DNA of 64,000 nt from Paenibacillus psychroresistens (GCF_009728935.1 NZ_CP034235.1:6709501-6773500); one strand, 5' to 3'. Counted from the first letter of the stretch, positions 18,563 through 27,632 are shown. Notes: generated by a model not told the origin, from the sequence alone. Made by a program: numbers and translations.

Positions 18563-18883
18563 TTACCACCAGATCCAGTAAACAGCAGCAATCGAAGCTG
18601 TAACAGCTACAAAAGCTCCAGTAAATAGGAACATCAAAGGGAATAAATGATCCCTTTCCTTAGCATGCATCCATACATATACCTGAAAAATAGCTTGAGT
18701 AATGGCAAGACCCAACAAGAAAGCAATTAAGAAAGAGCGGTCAAGCCCACCATAGATAACAATAGCAAACGATAACATCGTCAGTAAAATAGAGATAATA
18801 TAAGCCAGATAGTGATTCTGTGGCCCTTCAGTCTTATGCCTTTTTAACGGCAATGAAGCATGCTCGGAATGATGATCGCTCAT
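18563..18883 (-). CDS. ctaF: Cytochrome caa3 oxidase subunit IV
   Basis: 106 residues with three membrane helices, matching the prokaryotic COX4/CtaF family (NHYLAYIISILLTMLSFAIV, QVYVWMHAKERDHLFP). It begins 4 bases after ctaE stops. A small accessory subunit of the oxidase in the cytoplasmic membrane. Confidence 0.9.
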   Translation of the reverse strand: MSDHHSEHASLPLKRHKTEGPQNHYLAYIISILLTMLSFAIVIYGGLDRSFLIAFLLGLAITQAIFQVYVWMHAKERDHLFPLMFLFTGAFVAVTASIAAVYWIWW

Positions 18884-18887
18884 TGGC

Positions 18888-19502
18888 TTAGCCCACCTTT
18901 CCCATCAAGTAAACGACAGTGAAGATAAATACCCAAACAACGTCGATAAAATGCCAGTAAAGACTTGCTACATAAAATTTTGGTGCAGTAACTACAGTAA
19001 GGCCTCTACGATAACCTTGGTAAACAAGCAATCCGATCCAACATACCCCAAATGCAACGTGGGCACCATGGAAACCAACCAAGGTGTAAAACGAGGTCCC
19101 AAATGCACTACCTGCAAAGGTATGATGTTCCTCTACGTAAGTTCTAAACTCGGTAATTTCTAAGATCAAAAAGCCTAATCCCATGACTATGGTAACAATA
19201 AACCAATTCAACATCGACTTAACTTTACCTGCATGCATGGACATCATGGCGAATACGCTCGTTAAACTACTTGTTAAGAGAATAAAAGTTGAAATCGCCA
19301 CTAAACCTAATTCAAACAATTCATTGGCAGTCGGACCATCATTAGTTCCGTTGCGAAGCGCTACAAATGTAGCAAACAAGGTTCCGAACAATACGGTTTC
19401 CCCACCAAGGAATAACCAAAAGCCAAGAATTTTATTTCTGCCCTCTAGGGTTGCCTTTTCCGGTTCCGCCGGTAAAACGCCGCTAATATCATGTGAGCTC
19501 AT
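18888..19502 (-). CDS. ctaE: Cytochrome caa3 oxidase subunit III
   Basis: 204 residues, five membrane helices, with family motifs GFWLFLGGETVLFGTLF, GFHGAHVAFG and SLYWHFIDVVWVFIF. Its start overlaps the ctaD stop by one base. It stabilises subunit I and the proton path. Confidence 0.95.
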   Translation of the reverse strand: MSSHDISGVLPAEPEKATLEGRNKILGFWLFLGGETVLFGTLFATFVALRNGTNDGPTANELFELGLVAISTFILLTSSLTSVFAMMSMHAGKVKSMLNWFIVTIVMGLGFLILEITEFRTYVEEHHTFAGSAFGTSFYTLVGFHGAHVAFGVCWIGLLVYQGYRRGLTVVTAPKFYVASLYWHFIDVVWVFIFTVVYLMGKVG

Positions 19503-21394
19503 TAGCCTTTGCCCCCTTCTTTTTCTAACTCTTCAAGACTGACGTGCCAGCCTTTATCATCATTCATCGAACGAATGAACATACATACAAAGGTAATACC
19601 CACACCTATTATTGAAACATAATAATCATGGAATAAATGGAACAATAAAGTGTTATCAAACGGTTCACGAGCATACATAAAGCCGTAGCCTGCAATGAAT
19701 AATCCAAGTGACATTACAAAAGGCAGAATGGAGTTCGATGGCATATGAATCGGACCTAATGGCTCCGCTGCAGTCATCTCTTTATTACCTGCCATTTTTT
19801 CCTTCCAGAATGGATCCAGACCACGCACTAATGGAGTTAATCTAAAGTTATATTCTGGAGGCGGAGAAGGAATTGTCCACTCCAACGTACGTCCATCCCA
19901 AGGATCGGCTGCTGCATCCGGCTTTTTCATTGCTGTGATAATGATATTGTATAAGAAAATTATTGTTCCTATACCCATCATACCGGCACCAATGGTACTT
20001 AGTAAATTACCCATCTCCAACCCGACACCAGGCTCATACGTGAAGACACGACGCGGCATTCCCATTAAACCTAAGAAATGCTGAGGGAAGAACGTAAGAT
20101 GGAAACCAAGTACAAAAATCCAAAACATCCATTTCCCTAAAGTTTCACTCAATGTGCGTCCGAACATCTTTGGCCACCAATAGAACAAGCCTGAGAAAAC
20201 ACCTAACACGATACCACCGACGATAACGTAATGAAAATGCGCTACAACGAAGTAAGAATCATGATATTGAAAGTCAGCTGGCGGTACTGCAAGCATTACA
20301 CCTGTAACTCCACCCATTACAAAGGTTGGTACGAATGCAACTGCAAACAACATAGCTGTGGTAAAGCGAATTTGCCCGCCCCACATTGTAAACAACCAGT
20401 TGAAAATTTTAACTCCCGTTGGAACAGCAATTGCCATAGTGGCTACTGCAAAAATTGAGTTGGCAACTGGGCCAAGTCCTGTAGTAAACATATGATGGAC
20501 CCAAACCATGAATGCCAAGAAGCCGATTAAGACTGTGGCAAATACCATGGAGCTGTAACCAAACAATCTTTTGCGAGAAAACGTTGGAATAACTTCTGAG
20601 ATAATCCCAAACGCAGGCAGAATAAGAATATAAACTTCAGGATGCCCGAAAATCCAGAATAAATGCTGCCATAAAACGGTGTTTCCACCCTTGCCTACTT
20701 CAAAGAAGTTTCCGTGAAACAGTCGATCAAACATTAGCTCAACAAGTCCAACCGTAATGGCTGGGAATGCGAACAATACTAGTGCCGATGTGATGAAAGC
20801 AGTCCATGTGAACAAAGGCATCCGCATGAAGGTCATGCCTGGTGCACGCATGTTGATAATCGTAACGAGGAAATTAATCCCCCCAATAAGCGTACCTAAA
20901 CCGGCAATCTGCAAACCAAGAACATAGAAATCGACCCCATGTCCACTAAATGTAGTGGAGAGAGGAGCATAAGCCGTCCAACCTGCATCCGGCGCTCCAC
21001 CTAAAAACCAGCTTGTATTCATAAGCAGTCCGCCAAAGAAGAACAGCCAGAACCCAAGTGCATTAACGAATGGATAAGCTACATCTCGTGCGCCAATTTG
21101 CAACGGTACAACTGCATTCATAAATCCAAAAATCAATGGCATCGCAGCAAAGAAAATCATCGTTGTGCCATGCATGGTCAAAAGCTGATTGTACGTTCCG
21201 CCGATAAACAGCGTTTGATCTGGAAACATCAGCTGTAAACGAATTAACAAAGCTTCAAGTCCGCCAGCCAAAAAGAATAGTCCGCCAGCTAAAAAATACA
21301 ATATAGCAATTTTCTTGTGATCCACTGTCGTAAGCCAATCCATAAGATAGCTTCGCTCTTTCTTACTCGTATGTGCATGTGCAGCATGTGACAA
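19502..21394 (-). CDS. ctaD: Cytochrome caa3 oxidase subunit I
   Basis: 630 residues with 12 or more helices. Haem and copper ligand motifs are present: MHGTTMIFF (low-spin haem), HPEVYILILPAFG (CuB His with the Tyr crosslink and K-channel), VHHMFTTGL, and VVAHFHYVIVGG (high-spin haem). It reduces O2 to water while pumping protons. An extra C-terminal pair of helices is the usual caa3 fusion with part of subunit III. It starts 21 bases past ctaC. Confidence 0.96.
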   Translation of the reverse strand: MSHAAHAHTSKKERSYLMDWLTTVDHKKIAILYFLAGGLFFLAGGLEALLIRLQLMFPDQTLFIGGTYNQLLTMHGTTMIFFAAMPLIFGFMNAVVPLQIGARDVAYPFVNALGFWLFFFGGLLMNTSWFLGGAPDAGWTAYAPLSTTFSGHGVDFYVLGLQIAGLGTLIGGINFLVTIINMRAPGMTFMRMPLFTWTAFITSALVLFAFPAITVGLVELMFDRLFHGNFFEVGKGGNTVLWQHLFWIFGHPEVYILILPAFGIISEVIPTFSRKRLFGYSSMVFATVLIGFLAFMVWVHHMFTTGLGPVANSIFAVATMAIAVPTGVKIFNWLFTMWGGQIRFTTAMLFAVAFVPTFVMGGVTGVMLAVPPADFQYHDSYFVVAHFHYVIVGGIVLGVFSGLFYWWPKMFGRTLSETLGKWMFWIFVLGFHLTFFPQHFLGLMGMPRRVFTYEPGVGLEMGNLLSTIGAGMMGIGTIIFLYNIIITAMKKPDAAADPWDGRTLEWTIPSPPPEYNFRLTPLVRGLDPFWKEKMAGNKEMTAAEPLGPIHMPSNSILPFVMSLGLFIAGYGFMYAREPFDNTLLFHLFHDYYVSIIGVGITFVCMFIRSMNDDKGWHVSLEELEKEGGKG

Positions 21395-21415
21395 CGTGGT
21401 AACCCCCTATTCCTC

Positions 21416-22462
21416 TTATTTCAAAGTGTTTAAGTACTTGATGAGCTCAGCAATTTTATCTTTGCCAAGTGGTTGGTCTGTTGCTTTATCTATTACCTGC
21501 GGCATTAAAGTACCCGGTTTTACATCGTTAGGATTTTCAATCCATTTTAACAGATTTGCATCGCTTTCTTCTGGAGTCTTGCGATCCAGTATCCCCGCAA
21601 TTTCAATCCGATTAGCGAAGCCGTTCAGATTCGGTCCAAAGCCTGCTCCATTGCTTTCAATAGCATGGCATTGCAAGCAGTTCTCTTTAAAGATTGCTTC
21701 TCCAGCAAGCGCATCAGCCGGAACAGCAGCTAAAGGAGCTTTCATTTTCTGAATCCAAGCATCGAATTCAGCTTGTGTGACAGCCTTAACTTTAAAATCC
21801 ATTAAAGTATGCGAAGCACCGCAAAGCTCTGCGCACTTGCCTTCATAAATACCTGGCTCATCCGCTTCCAGGTAGAGAATATTCACACTTCCATCACCTG
21901 GATTAGAGTCAATCTTACCGCCAAGTGACGGCACCCAGAAGGAGTGATTCACATCGCCGGAATTAATTTCAAACGAAACATGCTTTTTAATCGGAATTAG
22001 AATTTCTTGGGCTGTATTGATTTCATAATCACCATATTTAAACTGCCACCAGAATTGATGTCCGACTACCTGAATATGCACGGCATCCTTATCTTTGCGA
22101 TAATCCGTTGCATGTTTGAACGTATATTGAACCGTCGGCACTGCAATAATCAACAATAAAATAATCGGAACAACGGTCCAGATAATCTCAAGAACGTGAT
22201 TACCTTCTACCTGTTCTGGAATACTTTCGTCGCCTTTACGCTTCCGGAAACGAATAAGAACATAGAAATATATTGCAAAAACAATTACAAGTACAAAAAT
22301 CATAATTCCCAAGCTAAGAATAACCAAATCCAACTGTTCTCTTGCTACTGGTCCTCTTGGATGAAGTGCCGATAGATTAGGATCACCACAGCCTGTCAGA
22401 AGTAACGCCAGCATCCCCAATAGAGGCAATATCCGCTTTACAAATTTAAAACGATTCATCAT
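21416..22462 (-). CDS. ctaC: Cytochrome caa3 oxidase subunit II with fused cytochrome c domain
   Basis: 348 residues. A lipoprotein signal with lipobox LLTGC is followed by two membrane helices, a CuA domain (QFWWQF, HSFWVPSLGGK, and CAELCGASHTLMDF holding CuA ligands), and a C-terminal cytochrome c domain with haem site CLQCH and distal Met in GTLMPQV. The fused haem c identifies a caa3- rather than aa3-type enzyme. First gene of the operon, with a strong promoter upstream. Confidence 0.96.
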   Translation of the reverse strand: MMNRFKFVKRILPLLGMLALLLTGCGDPNLSALHPRGPVAREQLDLVILSLGIMIFVLVIVFAIYFYVLIRFRKRKGDESIPEQVEGNHVLEIIWTVVPIILLLIIAVPTVQYTFKHATDYRKDKDAVHIQVVGHQFWWQFKYGDYEINTAQEILIPIKKHVSFEINSGDVNHSFWVPSLGGKIDSNPGDGSVNILYLEADEPGIYEGKCAELCGASHTLMDFKVKAVTQAEFDAWIQKMKAPLAAVPADALAGEAIFKENCLQCHAIESNGAGFGPNLNGFANRIEIAGILDRKTPEESDANLLKWIENPNDVKPGTLMPQVIDKATDQPLGKDKIAELIKYLNTLK

Positions 22463-22539
22463 TTATCAACCCCGCTTATCTGTTTTAAACAGGTACCGAA
22501 AATTAGCATACACTGTCAATTAACGCAATCACTTCACTA

Positions 22540-22568
22540 ACTATAAATTTGTTAAACTTTTTTGTCAA
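22540..22568 (-). promoter_or_regulatory. Sigma-A promoter of the caa3 operon
   Basis: Minus strand: -35 TTGACA (22563-22568), 17-bp spacer, -10 TATAGT (22540-22545). The leader of about 70 bases contains the palindrome CTGTTTTAAACAG (22480-22492) near the ribosome binding site. I see no clear CcpA site. Confidence 0.75.
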
Positions 22569-22753
22569 TCTTCCTGCCAGAGTTCACAAATTGTTCTAAA
22601 ACAGCGGATTTTAAAGATATTATCCCCTTCTGGTTATTTCCTAAAAATAGTGAACTTATGCATTTTTTCCTCCGATTTTAAAGCATAATTTCCAGTTTTA
22701 AACCAATGCTATAGATAAATCAACTAAAACTCGGATTATAGGAGGTCTTCCTG

Positions 22754-23443
22754 ATGGTTCTAAGGTTTTTAAAAATAATGTCCACCTTCGCTTTAATTGT
22801 TCTAATAATCCCGGCCTGCAGCTTTTATAGCGGTGATAAAGGGGGGAATAGCAAGAATTACACCAGTCTGAGCGATCCCGATTTACAAAGCGGCAGCCGT
22901 ATGTACGGCTCTAATCAATTAAGCGGTATTGTAATCCATAACAATAAGCAACTTCAATATAGCCGTGAGCTTAGCAATAAGCTAACTAATATCCCCGGTG
23001 TCCGCTCTGCTATTGTGATGCTGACTGAGTTAAATGCTTATACGGCGATCCTCATTGATAATTCGGTAACAGGGACCCGCGGACCTAAAAGCCAGGAGGA
23101 AACTAATCATACTGGGGCTTCTTTTGGCACCTACGATCCACATACTTTAAACCAAGCTGTGGAGAATTGGCGTTTAGCCACTGGAATTAATAACTATGAA
23201 ACTATCCAAAATCAGGAAGACATTGCAGCACCCTTCAAGCAAAAGATAGCGACAGTCCTGCGACTTGCAAAACCTCAGATTGAATCCGTGTTTATTTCCG
23301 CAAACCGTGATTTTATTAACCAGTTAAACAGCTATGCTATCGAAAGTGGCTGGGGTGATACCACTTCCGATAACCACATAAATGAATTTAATGGCACAGT
23401 CAATCGATTATTTGGTGTTCCTGAGGCGGCATTAAAGAAATAA
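22754..23443 (+). CDS. YhcN/YlaJ family sporulation lipoprotein
   Basis: 229 residues. Lipoprotein signal with Cys at about residue 22 (LIVLIIPAC). The YhcN/YlaJ core is visible: SRELSNKLTNIPGVRSAIVMLTELNAYTAI, then QKIATVLRLAKPQIESVFISANRDFI near the C terminus. Family members sit in the forespore or spore membrane and affect germination or outgrowth. AGGAGG lies 8 bases before the ATG. It is monocistronic with its own terminator. Confidence 0.85.
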   Translation: MVLRFLKIMSTFALIVLIIPACSFYSGDKGGNSKNYTSLSDPDLQSGSRMYGSNQLSGIVIHNNKQLQYSRELSNKLTNIPGVRSAIVMLTELNAYTAILIDNSVTGTRGPKSQEETNHTGASFGTYDPHTLNQAVENWRLATGINNYETIQNQEDIAAPFKQKIATVLRLAKPQIESVFISANRDFINQLNSYAIESGWGDTTSDNHINEFNGTVNRLFGVPEAALKK

Positions 23444-23474
23444 ACAGCTATCAAATCAAACATTTTTTAGTCAA

Positions 23475-23499
23475 TTAGCCCTTTTTCGGGCTATTTTTT
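23475..23499 (+). terminator. Terminator of the YhcN/YlaJ gene
   Basis: The stem TAGCCC / GGGCTA with a short T-rich loop is followed by TTTTTT, 32 bases past the stop. Confidence 0.9.
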
Positions 23500-23625
23500 G
23501 CAATTATATCAATTTCAATCGGACAACGACCGCGTTTCGTGGTAAAATGACCTTTAGACCTTAAACGGCTTAGGATTTATAATAGTAAAAAAGCAAACCT
23601 ATTTAGATGAAGGAGATAATTTGAA

Positions 23626-25875
23626 ATGGCAAAAGATTTTATTAGTTTGAATATACGCGAGGAGTTAGTCAAGGCACTCCATGAAACAGGTGTCATTGAA
23701 CCAACCCCTATTCAAGAGAAAGCGATCCCGATTTTACTGGCTGGTCAAGATATAATTGCACAAGCCCAAACCGGCACAGGGAAAACGCTTGCTTTTGTGC
23801 TGCCGATTTTGGAAGCTATTGATTTGAATAAATCAGCTGTACAAGCTTTGATTGTTACGCCAACACGTGAATTAGCGATTCAAATCGCGGCTGAAGTCAA
23901 AAAACTAGCTCCTGTTATTGGAGCCAATGTGCTTGCTGCTTATGGCGGGCAAGATGTAGATAAACAGGTTCATAAGCTTAAGGGCGATGTGCATATCGTC
24001 ATTGGAACGCCAGGAAGATTGCTTGATCACTTACGCAGACAAACCGTTAGCTTCGGCAAATTGGATATGCTTGTATTAGATGAAGCTGACCAAATGCTGC
24101 ACATGGGTTTTCTTGCTGAGGTTGAAGAGATTATTGCTCAAACTCCAACACGCAGACAAACGATGTTATTCTCAGCTACAATGCCTGCTCCCATTCGTGC
24201 TTTAGCGAAACAATATATGAAGGAACCCGTTGATATTCAAATTGAAGCCAAACGGATTACTTTGGATGAAATTGAACAAGTGGTAATTGAAACAAACGAC
24301 CGTGAGAAAGATGCCGAATTGATTAAATTGATTCAGCAGTACAATCCATATTTAGCCATGGTGTTCTGTCGGACTAAGAAACGTGCAGGAGCGCTTAATA
24401 AAGCATTGCAAGAACAAGGCATGTCCTCGGATGAGCTGCATGGCGATTTATCACAAGCCAAGCGCGAGCAAGTCATGAAAAAATTCCGTGAAGCTAAGAT
24501 CCAAATTCTTGTGGCTACCGATATGGCAGCAAGAGGGATTGATGTCGAAGGCATTACTCATGTTTTTAACTATGACATTCCACATGATGTAGAAAGCTAT
24601 ATCCACCGAATCGGACGGACTGGGCGTGCTGGTAGAAAAGGGATTGCTATTACTTTCTCGACACCGCATGACCGTGCTTACTTGGAGCAAATTGAGCGCG
24701 GCATTCAGCAGCAATTAGGCGGAGAGCAGCGTTCGAAGCAAGGCGGTTTAGGTCGCAATGGCGAACGTACTGTAGGTGGCAACGAACGAGCTCCAAGAAC
24801 AGCTGGAGCTTTCGGCTCAGCTAAAGGCGGAACTCGCGGAGCAACAACAGGCGGTAGACGTGGAGCACGCAGCAGCGAGGAACGCGGCGGGCGCGGGACT
24901 GGTTCTGCTAGAGCAGGCGTTGGCGAACGCGGTGATCGTAGTGCTGCCGGAGTTGAAAGAAGTATCCGTGGAGCTGGAGCTAGAGATGCTGCAGGCGGAG
25001 CGCGGAGTGAAGTTCGCGGAGCTGGAGCTAGAGGCGCTGCGGGCGGAGCACGGAGCGAAGTTCGCGGTGCACGGAGTGAAGTGCGTGGCGGGCGGAATGA
25101 AATGAATGGTGCGAATGTTCGCGGGCGCACAACGACTGGCATCGGACGTGCTGGCGAAACGATTGAGCCGCGCAGCACAGGCCGACAAGGCAGCGGCATG
25201 CAGCTCCGCCAAGAGCGCAGCGAAGCATCGCCTCGCGTAATGCGCGAGGGGAACTTCAGCAACGCGGCGAGTCGCGTGCGTGGCGGCGAAGCCGCAGCAG
25301 CACCGCGCGCGGGAGCTGAGCGCGGTGAGAGAACGGCGGGACGAGGTCCCCGCCGTGACGGCAGCGAAGCTGCCACTGCCGCTAGGCCACTTGGCTTATC
25401 AGCCAAGGTGGCAGCAGCGAAGAACGAAGCCGCCTGGGGGCGCAAGCCCGAAGGCGAAAAGGTTGATCCCAAGCGCGATCGCGCTTGGCACGGCGCTCCC
25501 GCTGCTCCTGAGCAGCGCAGCGGGCGTCCAGCCGGAGCATCGGAGGATGGCGATGCTGGGGCAAGACCAGTAGGAAGACCGAAAGCGCCACGCGGTGCTT
25601 CCTCTCCTTACTCACCTTATACCGCATCCAATGGTCGCAAGGATAATATGCCTCAAGATGGCAGTCCTAAGAGCGGCGGTCCAAGAACTGGTGGCCCAAG
25701 TACAGGTGGACCACGAGGCGGAGGTCCAAGAAGTGGTGCGCCAAAAGCTGGCGGTCCAAGAACGGGCGGTCCAAAAAAAAGCGGAACAGGCAATCCGGAT
25801 AACAGAAGCAGAAGCGCTAAAGATAACGGAGCAAAAGGTAATTTCGCCGCAAAATCACAACGTAAAGGTAAATAA
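23626..25875 (+). CDS. DEAD-box RNA helicase (CshA-like) with a very long Arg/Gly-rich tail
   Basis: 749 residues. The two RecA domains occupy about 1-365 with all motifs: Q motif ([10 protein letters not shown]), [38 protein letters not shown] and HRIGRTGR. The remaining ~385 residues are low complexity, rich in Arg, Gly, Ala and Ser, with tandem [17 protein letters not shown]-type repeats and a final GGPRTGGP repeat block. Typical CshA/CshB proteins have tails of roughly 60-150 residues. RG-rich tails bind RNA non-specifically and can promote condensates. The tail DNA is much more GC-rich than its surroundings and carries a cluster of hairpins. Likely roles are mRNA turnover, ribosome assembly and cold adaptation. 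AAGGAG precedes the ATG. Confidence 0.93.
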   Translation: MAKDFISLNIREELVKALHETGVIEPTPIQEKAIPILLAGQDIIAQAQTGTGKTLAFVLPILEAIDLNKSAVQALIVTPTRELAIQIAAEVKKLAPVIGANVLAAYGGQDVDKQVHKLKGDVHIVIGTPGRLLDHLRRQTVSFGKLDMLVLDEADQMLHMGFLAEVEEIIAQTPTRRQTMLFSATMPAPIRALAKQYMKEPVDIQIEAKRITLDEIEQVVIETNDREKDAELIKLIQQYNPYLAMVFCRTKKRAGALNKALQEQGMSSDELHGDLSQAKREQVMKKFREAKIQILVATDMAARGIDVEGITHVFNYDIPHDVESYIHRIGRTGRAGRKGIAITFSTPHDRAYLEQIERGIQQQLGGEQRSKQGGLGRNGERTVGGNERAPRTAGAFGSAKGGTRGATTGGRRGARSSEERGGRGTGSARAGVGERGDRSAAGVERSIRGAGARDAAGGARSEVRGAGARGAAGGARSEVRGARSEVRGGRNEMNGANVRGRTTTGIGRAGETIEPRSTGRQGSGMQLRQERSEASPRVMREGNFSNAASRVRGGEAAAAPRAGAERGERTAGRGPRRDGSEAATAARPLGLSAKVAAAKNEAAWGRKPEGEKVDPKRDRAWHGAPAAPEQRSGRPAGASEDGDAGARPVGRPKAPRGASSPYSPYTASNGRKDNMPQDGSPKSGGPRTGGPSTGGPRGGGPRSGAPKAGGPRTGGPKKSGTGNPDNRSRSAKDNGAKGNFAAKSQRKGK
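24970..25065 (+). repeat. Two tandem 48-bp repeats inside the helicase tail
   Basis: Units beginning GGAGCTGGAGCTAGAG at 24970 and 25018 encode 16 residues each ([16 protein letters not shown]). A shortened third copy (GARSEVRG) follows. The period is a multiple of three, so slippage would change tail length without losing frame. Confidence 0.8.
25231..25556 (+). repeat. Cluster of seven short palindromes/hairpins within the helicase tail coding region
   Basis: Hairpins at 25231-25249 (CCTCGCG/CGCGAGG), 25333-25356 (ACGGCGGGA/TCCCCGCCGT), 25360-25374 (GGCAGC/GCTGCC), 25386-25412 (GCCACTTGGCT/AGCCAAGGTGGC, one bulge), 25469-25488 (perfect CCAAGCGCGATCGCGCTTGG), 25501-25516 (GCTGCT/AGCAGC) and 25537-25556 (GCATCG/CGATGC). 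All lie in frame within the low-complexity tail. Confidence 0.75.
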
Positions 25876-25934
25876 ATAAATTTATATACCATATAGCTAA
25901 TTTAAGTTAATCTATATTTATAGTGAGAAGCACT

Positions 25935-25972
25935 CGCCATTAAGACGGTAACCCGTCTTAATGGCGTTTTCT
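25935..25972 (+). terminator. Terminator of the DEAD-box helicase gene
   Basis: A perfect 14-bp stem, CGCCATTAAGACGG / CCGTCTTAATGGCG, with a short loop and a TTTT tail, 60 bases past the stop. Confidence 0.92.
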
Positions 25973-26002
25973 CTTTTCCATTAGTGAGAAAGGTTGTGAA
26001 AA

Positions 26003-26680
26003 ATGACATTCGAAGAAGAATACGAGAAATTTATCCAGCATCATGGCTCAACTAGAAAAGGCGAGTCTTTAAGAAGATTATTAGACGGTCACGGTTACGG
26101 TGAAAAACTATTGTTAAAAAAGGTATGGTGGCCTGCATTCAAGAACTTTGATTTTCTTTATCCCGAGTATGCTGTAACCGATATGCGTTATGGGACATAC
26201 TACTTGGACTATGCATTTATTCCTGATCCCGAGCTTCTTCAGCTGGATCTAGAGGCAGATGGATTTGGCCCGCATGTGCAGCAAATGGATCGTCGACAGT
26301 TTACAGATCAATTGAATCGCCAGAATTTCTTAGTAGCCATGGACTGGAAGATTCTGCGGTTTTCGATTGACGAGATTAAAGAAAACCCGACTCGTTGTAT
26401 TCAATATTTACAATTGCTCCTCGGCAAATATTACGGGGTCAACCAACCATCAAATATGATTACATTACAAGAACGGGAAGTATTGCGGTTGTGTTTAAAG
26501 CTCGGAAAGCCCATTACCATCAAGGATGTGGCCTACCACCTAAAGCTTCATCGTAATTCTGCGCAATCCTTATTAAGAAAATTAGCTGAAAAGCAATGGA
26601 TTCTTCCTTTAAAAAGGGATGCTATACGAGTAAGAGCTTATAAAGCTAATGAAAGTAAAATTAATCAGTTACTAGTTTAA
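26003..26680 (+). CDS. DUF559/Vsr-like PD-(D/E)XK nuclease-fold protein with C-terminal winged helix
   Basis: 225 residues. I do not recognise a named orthologue. Residues 65-120 follow the DUF559/very-short-patch-repair-like pattern: Asp69 in LDYAF, Glu84 and Asp86 in LDLEADGFG, Asp96-Arg97, Arg106 and a final WKILRF strand, which in that family form a PD-(D/E)XK-type active site. Residues 150-215 look like a winged helix of MarR type (TLQEREVLRLCLKLGKPITIKDVAYHLKLHRNSAQSLLRKLAEKQWI). A nuclease-fold domain joined to a DNA-reading helix suggests a DNA-binding or DNA-cleaving role. No methyltransferase or toxin partner is adjacent. The gene stands alone between a terminator and a 360-base gap. 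Confidence 0.65.
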   Translation: MTFEEEYEKFIQHHGSTRKGESLRRLLDGHGYGEKLLLKKVWWPAFKNFDFLYPEYAVTDMRYGTYYLDYAFIPDPELLQLDLEADGFGPHVQQMDRRQFTDQLNRQNFLVAMDWKILRFSIDEIKENPTRCIQYLQLLLGKYYGVNQPSNMITLQEREVLRLCLKLGKPITIKDVAYHLKLHRNSAQSLLRKLAEKQWILPLKRDAIRVRAYKANESKINQLLV

Positions 26681-26753
26681 TTAAGTATCACGCCTACTAA
26701 CTATTTATGCACAAAAACTATGCTAATATTGCTTCATATTTCGTATACTAACA

Positions 26754-26891
26754 CTATAAGCATAGCGATTGTGCCTATAACAGGACGAACGTCTTAGAAC
26801 CCTTGGTTTTCATAGTTTTTAGCACAGTATCTGTGCTTATAGCCAACTTTCCAACTAGAGCATTCCTGATAAGCACAATTATTGTGCGTAT
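26754..26891. repeat. Three related palindromes in the gap before the guanylate-kinase-like gene
   Basis: Sites at 26754-26780 (TATAAGCATAG...TTGTGCCTATA), 26821-26842 (AGCACAGTATCTGTGCTTAT) and 26869-26891 (ATAAGCACAATTATTGTGC core). They share the theme ATAAGCACA-gap-TGTGCxTAT. Centres fall near 26767, 26829 and 26879, 62 and 50 bp apart, about six and five helical turns. The rest of the 359-base gap shows no gene. Confidence 0.7.
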
Positions 26892-27039
26892 GAGCTTTCA
26901 AAAGCTTCTCCACTACCTCTTCCCATTAAAATGGCAATATTTCAACAGTTATTTGTAAGTATTTATTAATTTTACGGCTTGTCGCTTTACCAAAGGTACA
27001 AAAACCAGTAAAATATAGCTATATCTGAGGAGGGATTCT

Positions 27040-27627
27040 ATGTACGAATTAAAGGACAAAGAATTGATTTTTGTTTTTACAGGACCCAATGGAGCCGGCC
27101 GTAAAACGGTTGCCGATATGGCTGGGCTTACCTTGAATATTAAGCAGGTCCTCTCCTATACGACCAGAACCAGAAGAGCCAACGAGGTAGAGGCTGAAGA
27201 TTATTTCTTCATAACCAAAGCGGATTTTGATGTCGCACATGAGCAAGGACAATTTATTGAAATCATAGAATTCGCTGGGAATTCCTACGGAATTAAAAGT
27301 GAAGATATAGAAAGCCAGTTGGAAGCAAGCGGTTGCATTTATTTAATTCTAAATCGTGAAGGTGCCAATATTCTGAAAAAGCTTTATGGCGATAAAGTCA
27401 TAAGAATTTTCATTTATGCAGATCGAGACGAATTGATTAAACGTCAGCAAGAACGCGGAGATTCACCCGAACAGATTGCTAGGTATATGAACGACTTTGA
27501 AAAAGAATCAGCAAACCGCGAGGAATGTGAGCATCTCTACGATAATTCAGATCTTTCCCATACCATGTACGATATCACCAAGACATTAGAAAAGTATTTA
27601 GACCGCAGCCTTCAAGATTTGGATTAA
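27040..27627 (+). CDS. Guanylate-kinase-like protein with altered P-loop
   Basis: 195 residues, the size of guanylate kinase. GMP-binding motifs are kept (SYTTRTRRANEVEAEDYFFITKADF, EIIEFAGNSYGI), as is the adenine/lid region (IFIYADRDELIKRQQERGDSPEQIARYMNDFEKE). The P-loop reads GPNGAGRKT instead of the family GPSGVGKGT: the conserved Lys is replaced by Arg with a Lys one place on. It may be a paralogue of the housekeeping gmk with changed or lost activity. GAGGAGGGA precedes the ATG. It lies 5 bases before the CvfC-like gene, so an operon is likely. Confidence 0.8.
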   Translation: MYELKDKELIFVFTGPNGAGRKTVADMAGLTLNIKQVLSYTTRTRRANEVEAEDYFFITKADFDVAHEQGQFIEIIEFAGNSYGIKSEDIESQLEASGCIYLILNREGANILKKLYGDKVIRIFIYADRDELIKRQQERGDSPEQIARYMNDFEKESANREECEHLYDNSDLSHTMYDITKTLEKYLDRSLQDLD

Positions 27628-27632
27628 ACGCG

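Noticed and set aside
21416-22753. CcpA cre site upstream of ctaC
   Set aside because: No sequence close enough to the cre consensus was found by eye.
24705-25472. 255-codon antisense frame in the helicase tail
   Set aside because: Low-complexity shadow rich in Pro, Ala, Arg and Ser, produced by GC-rich repeats in the real gene.
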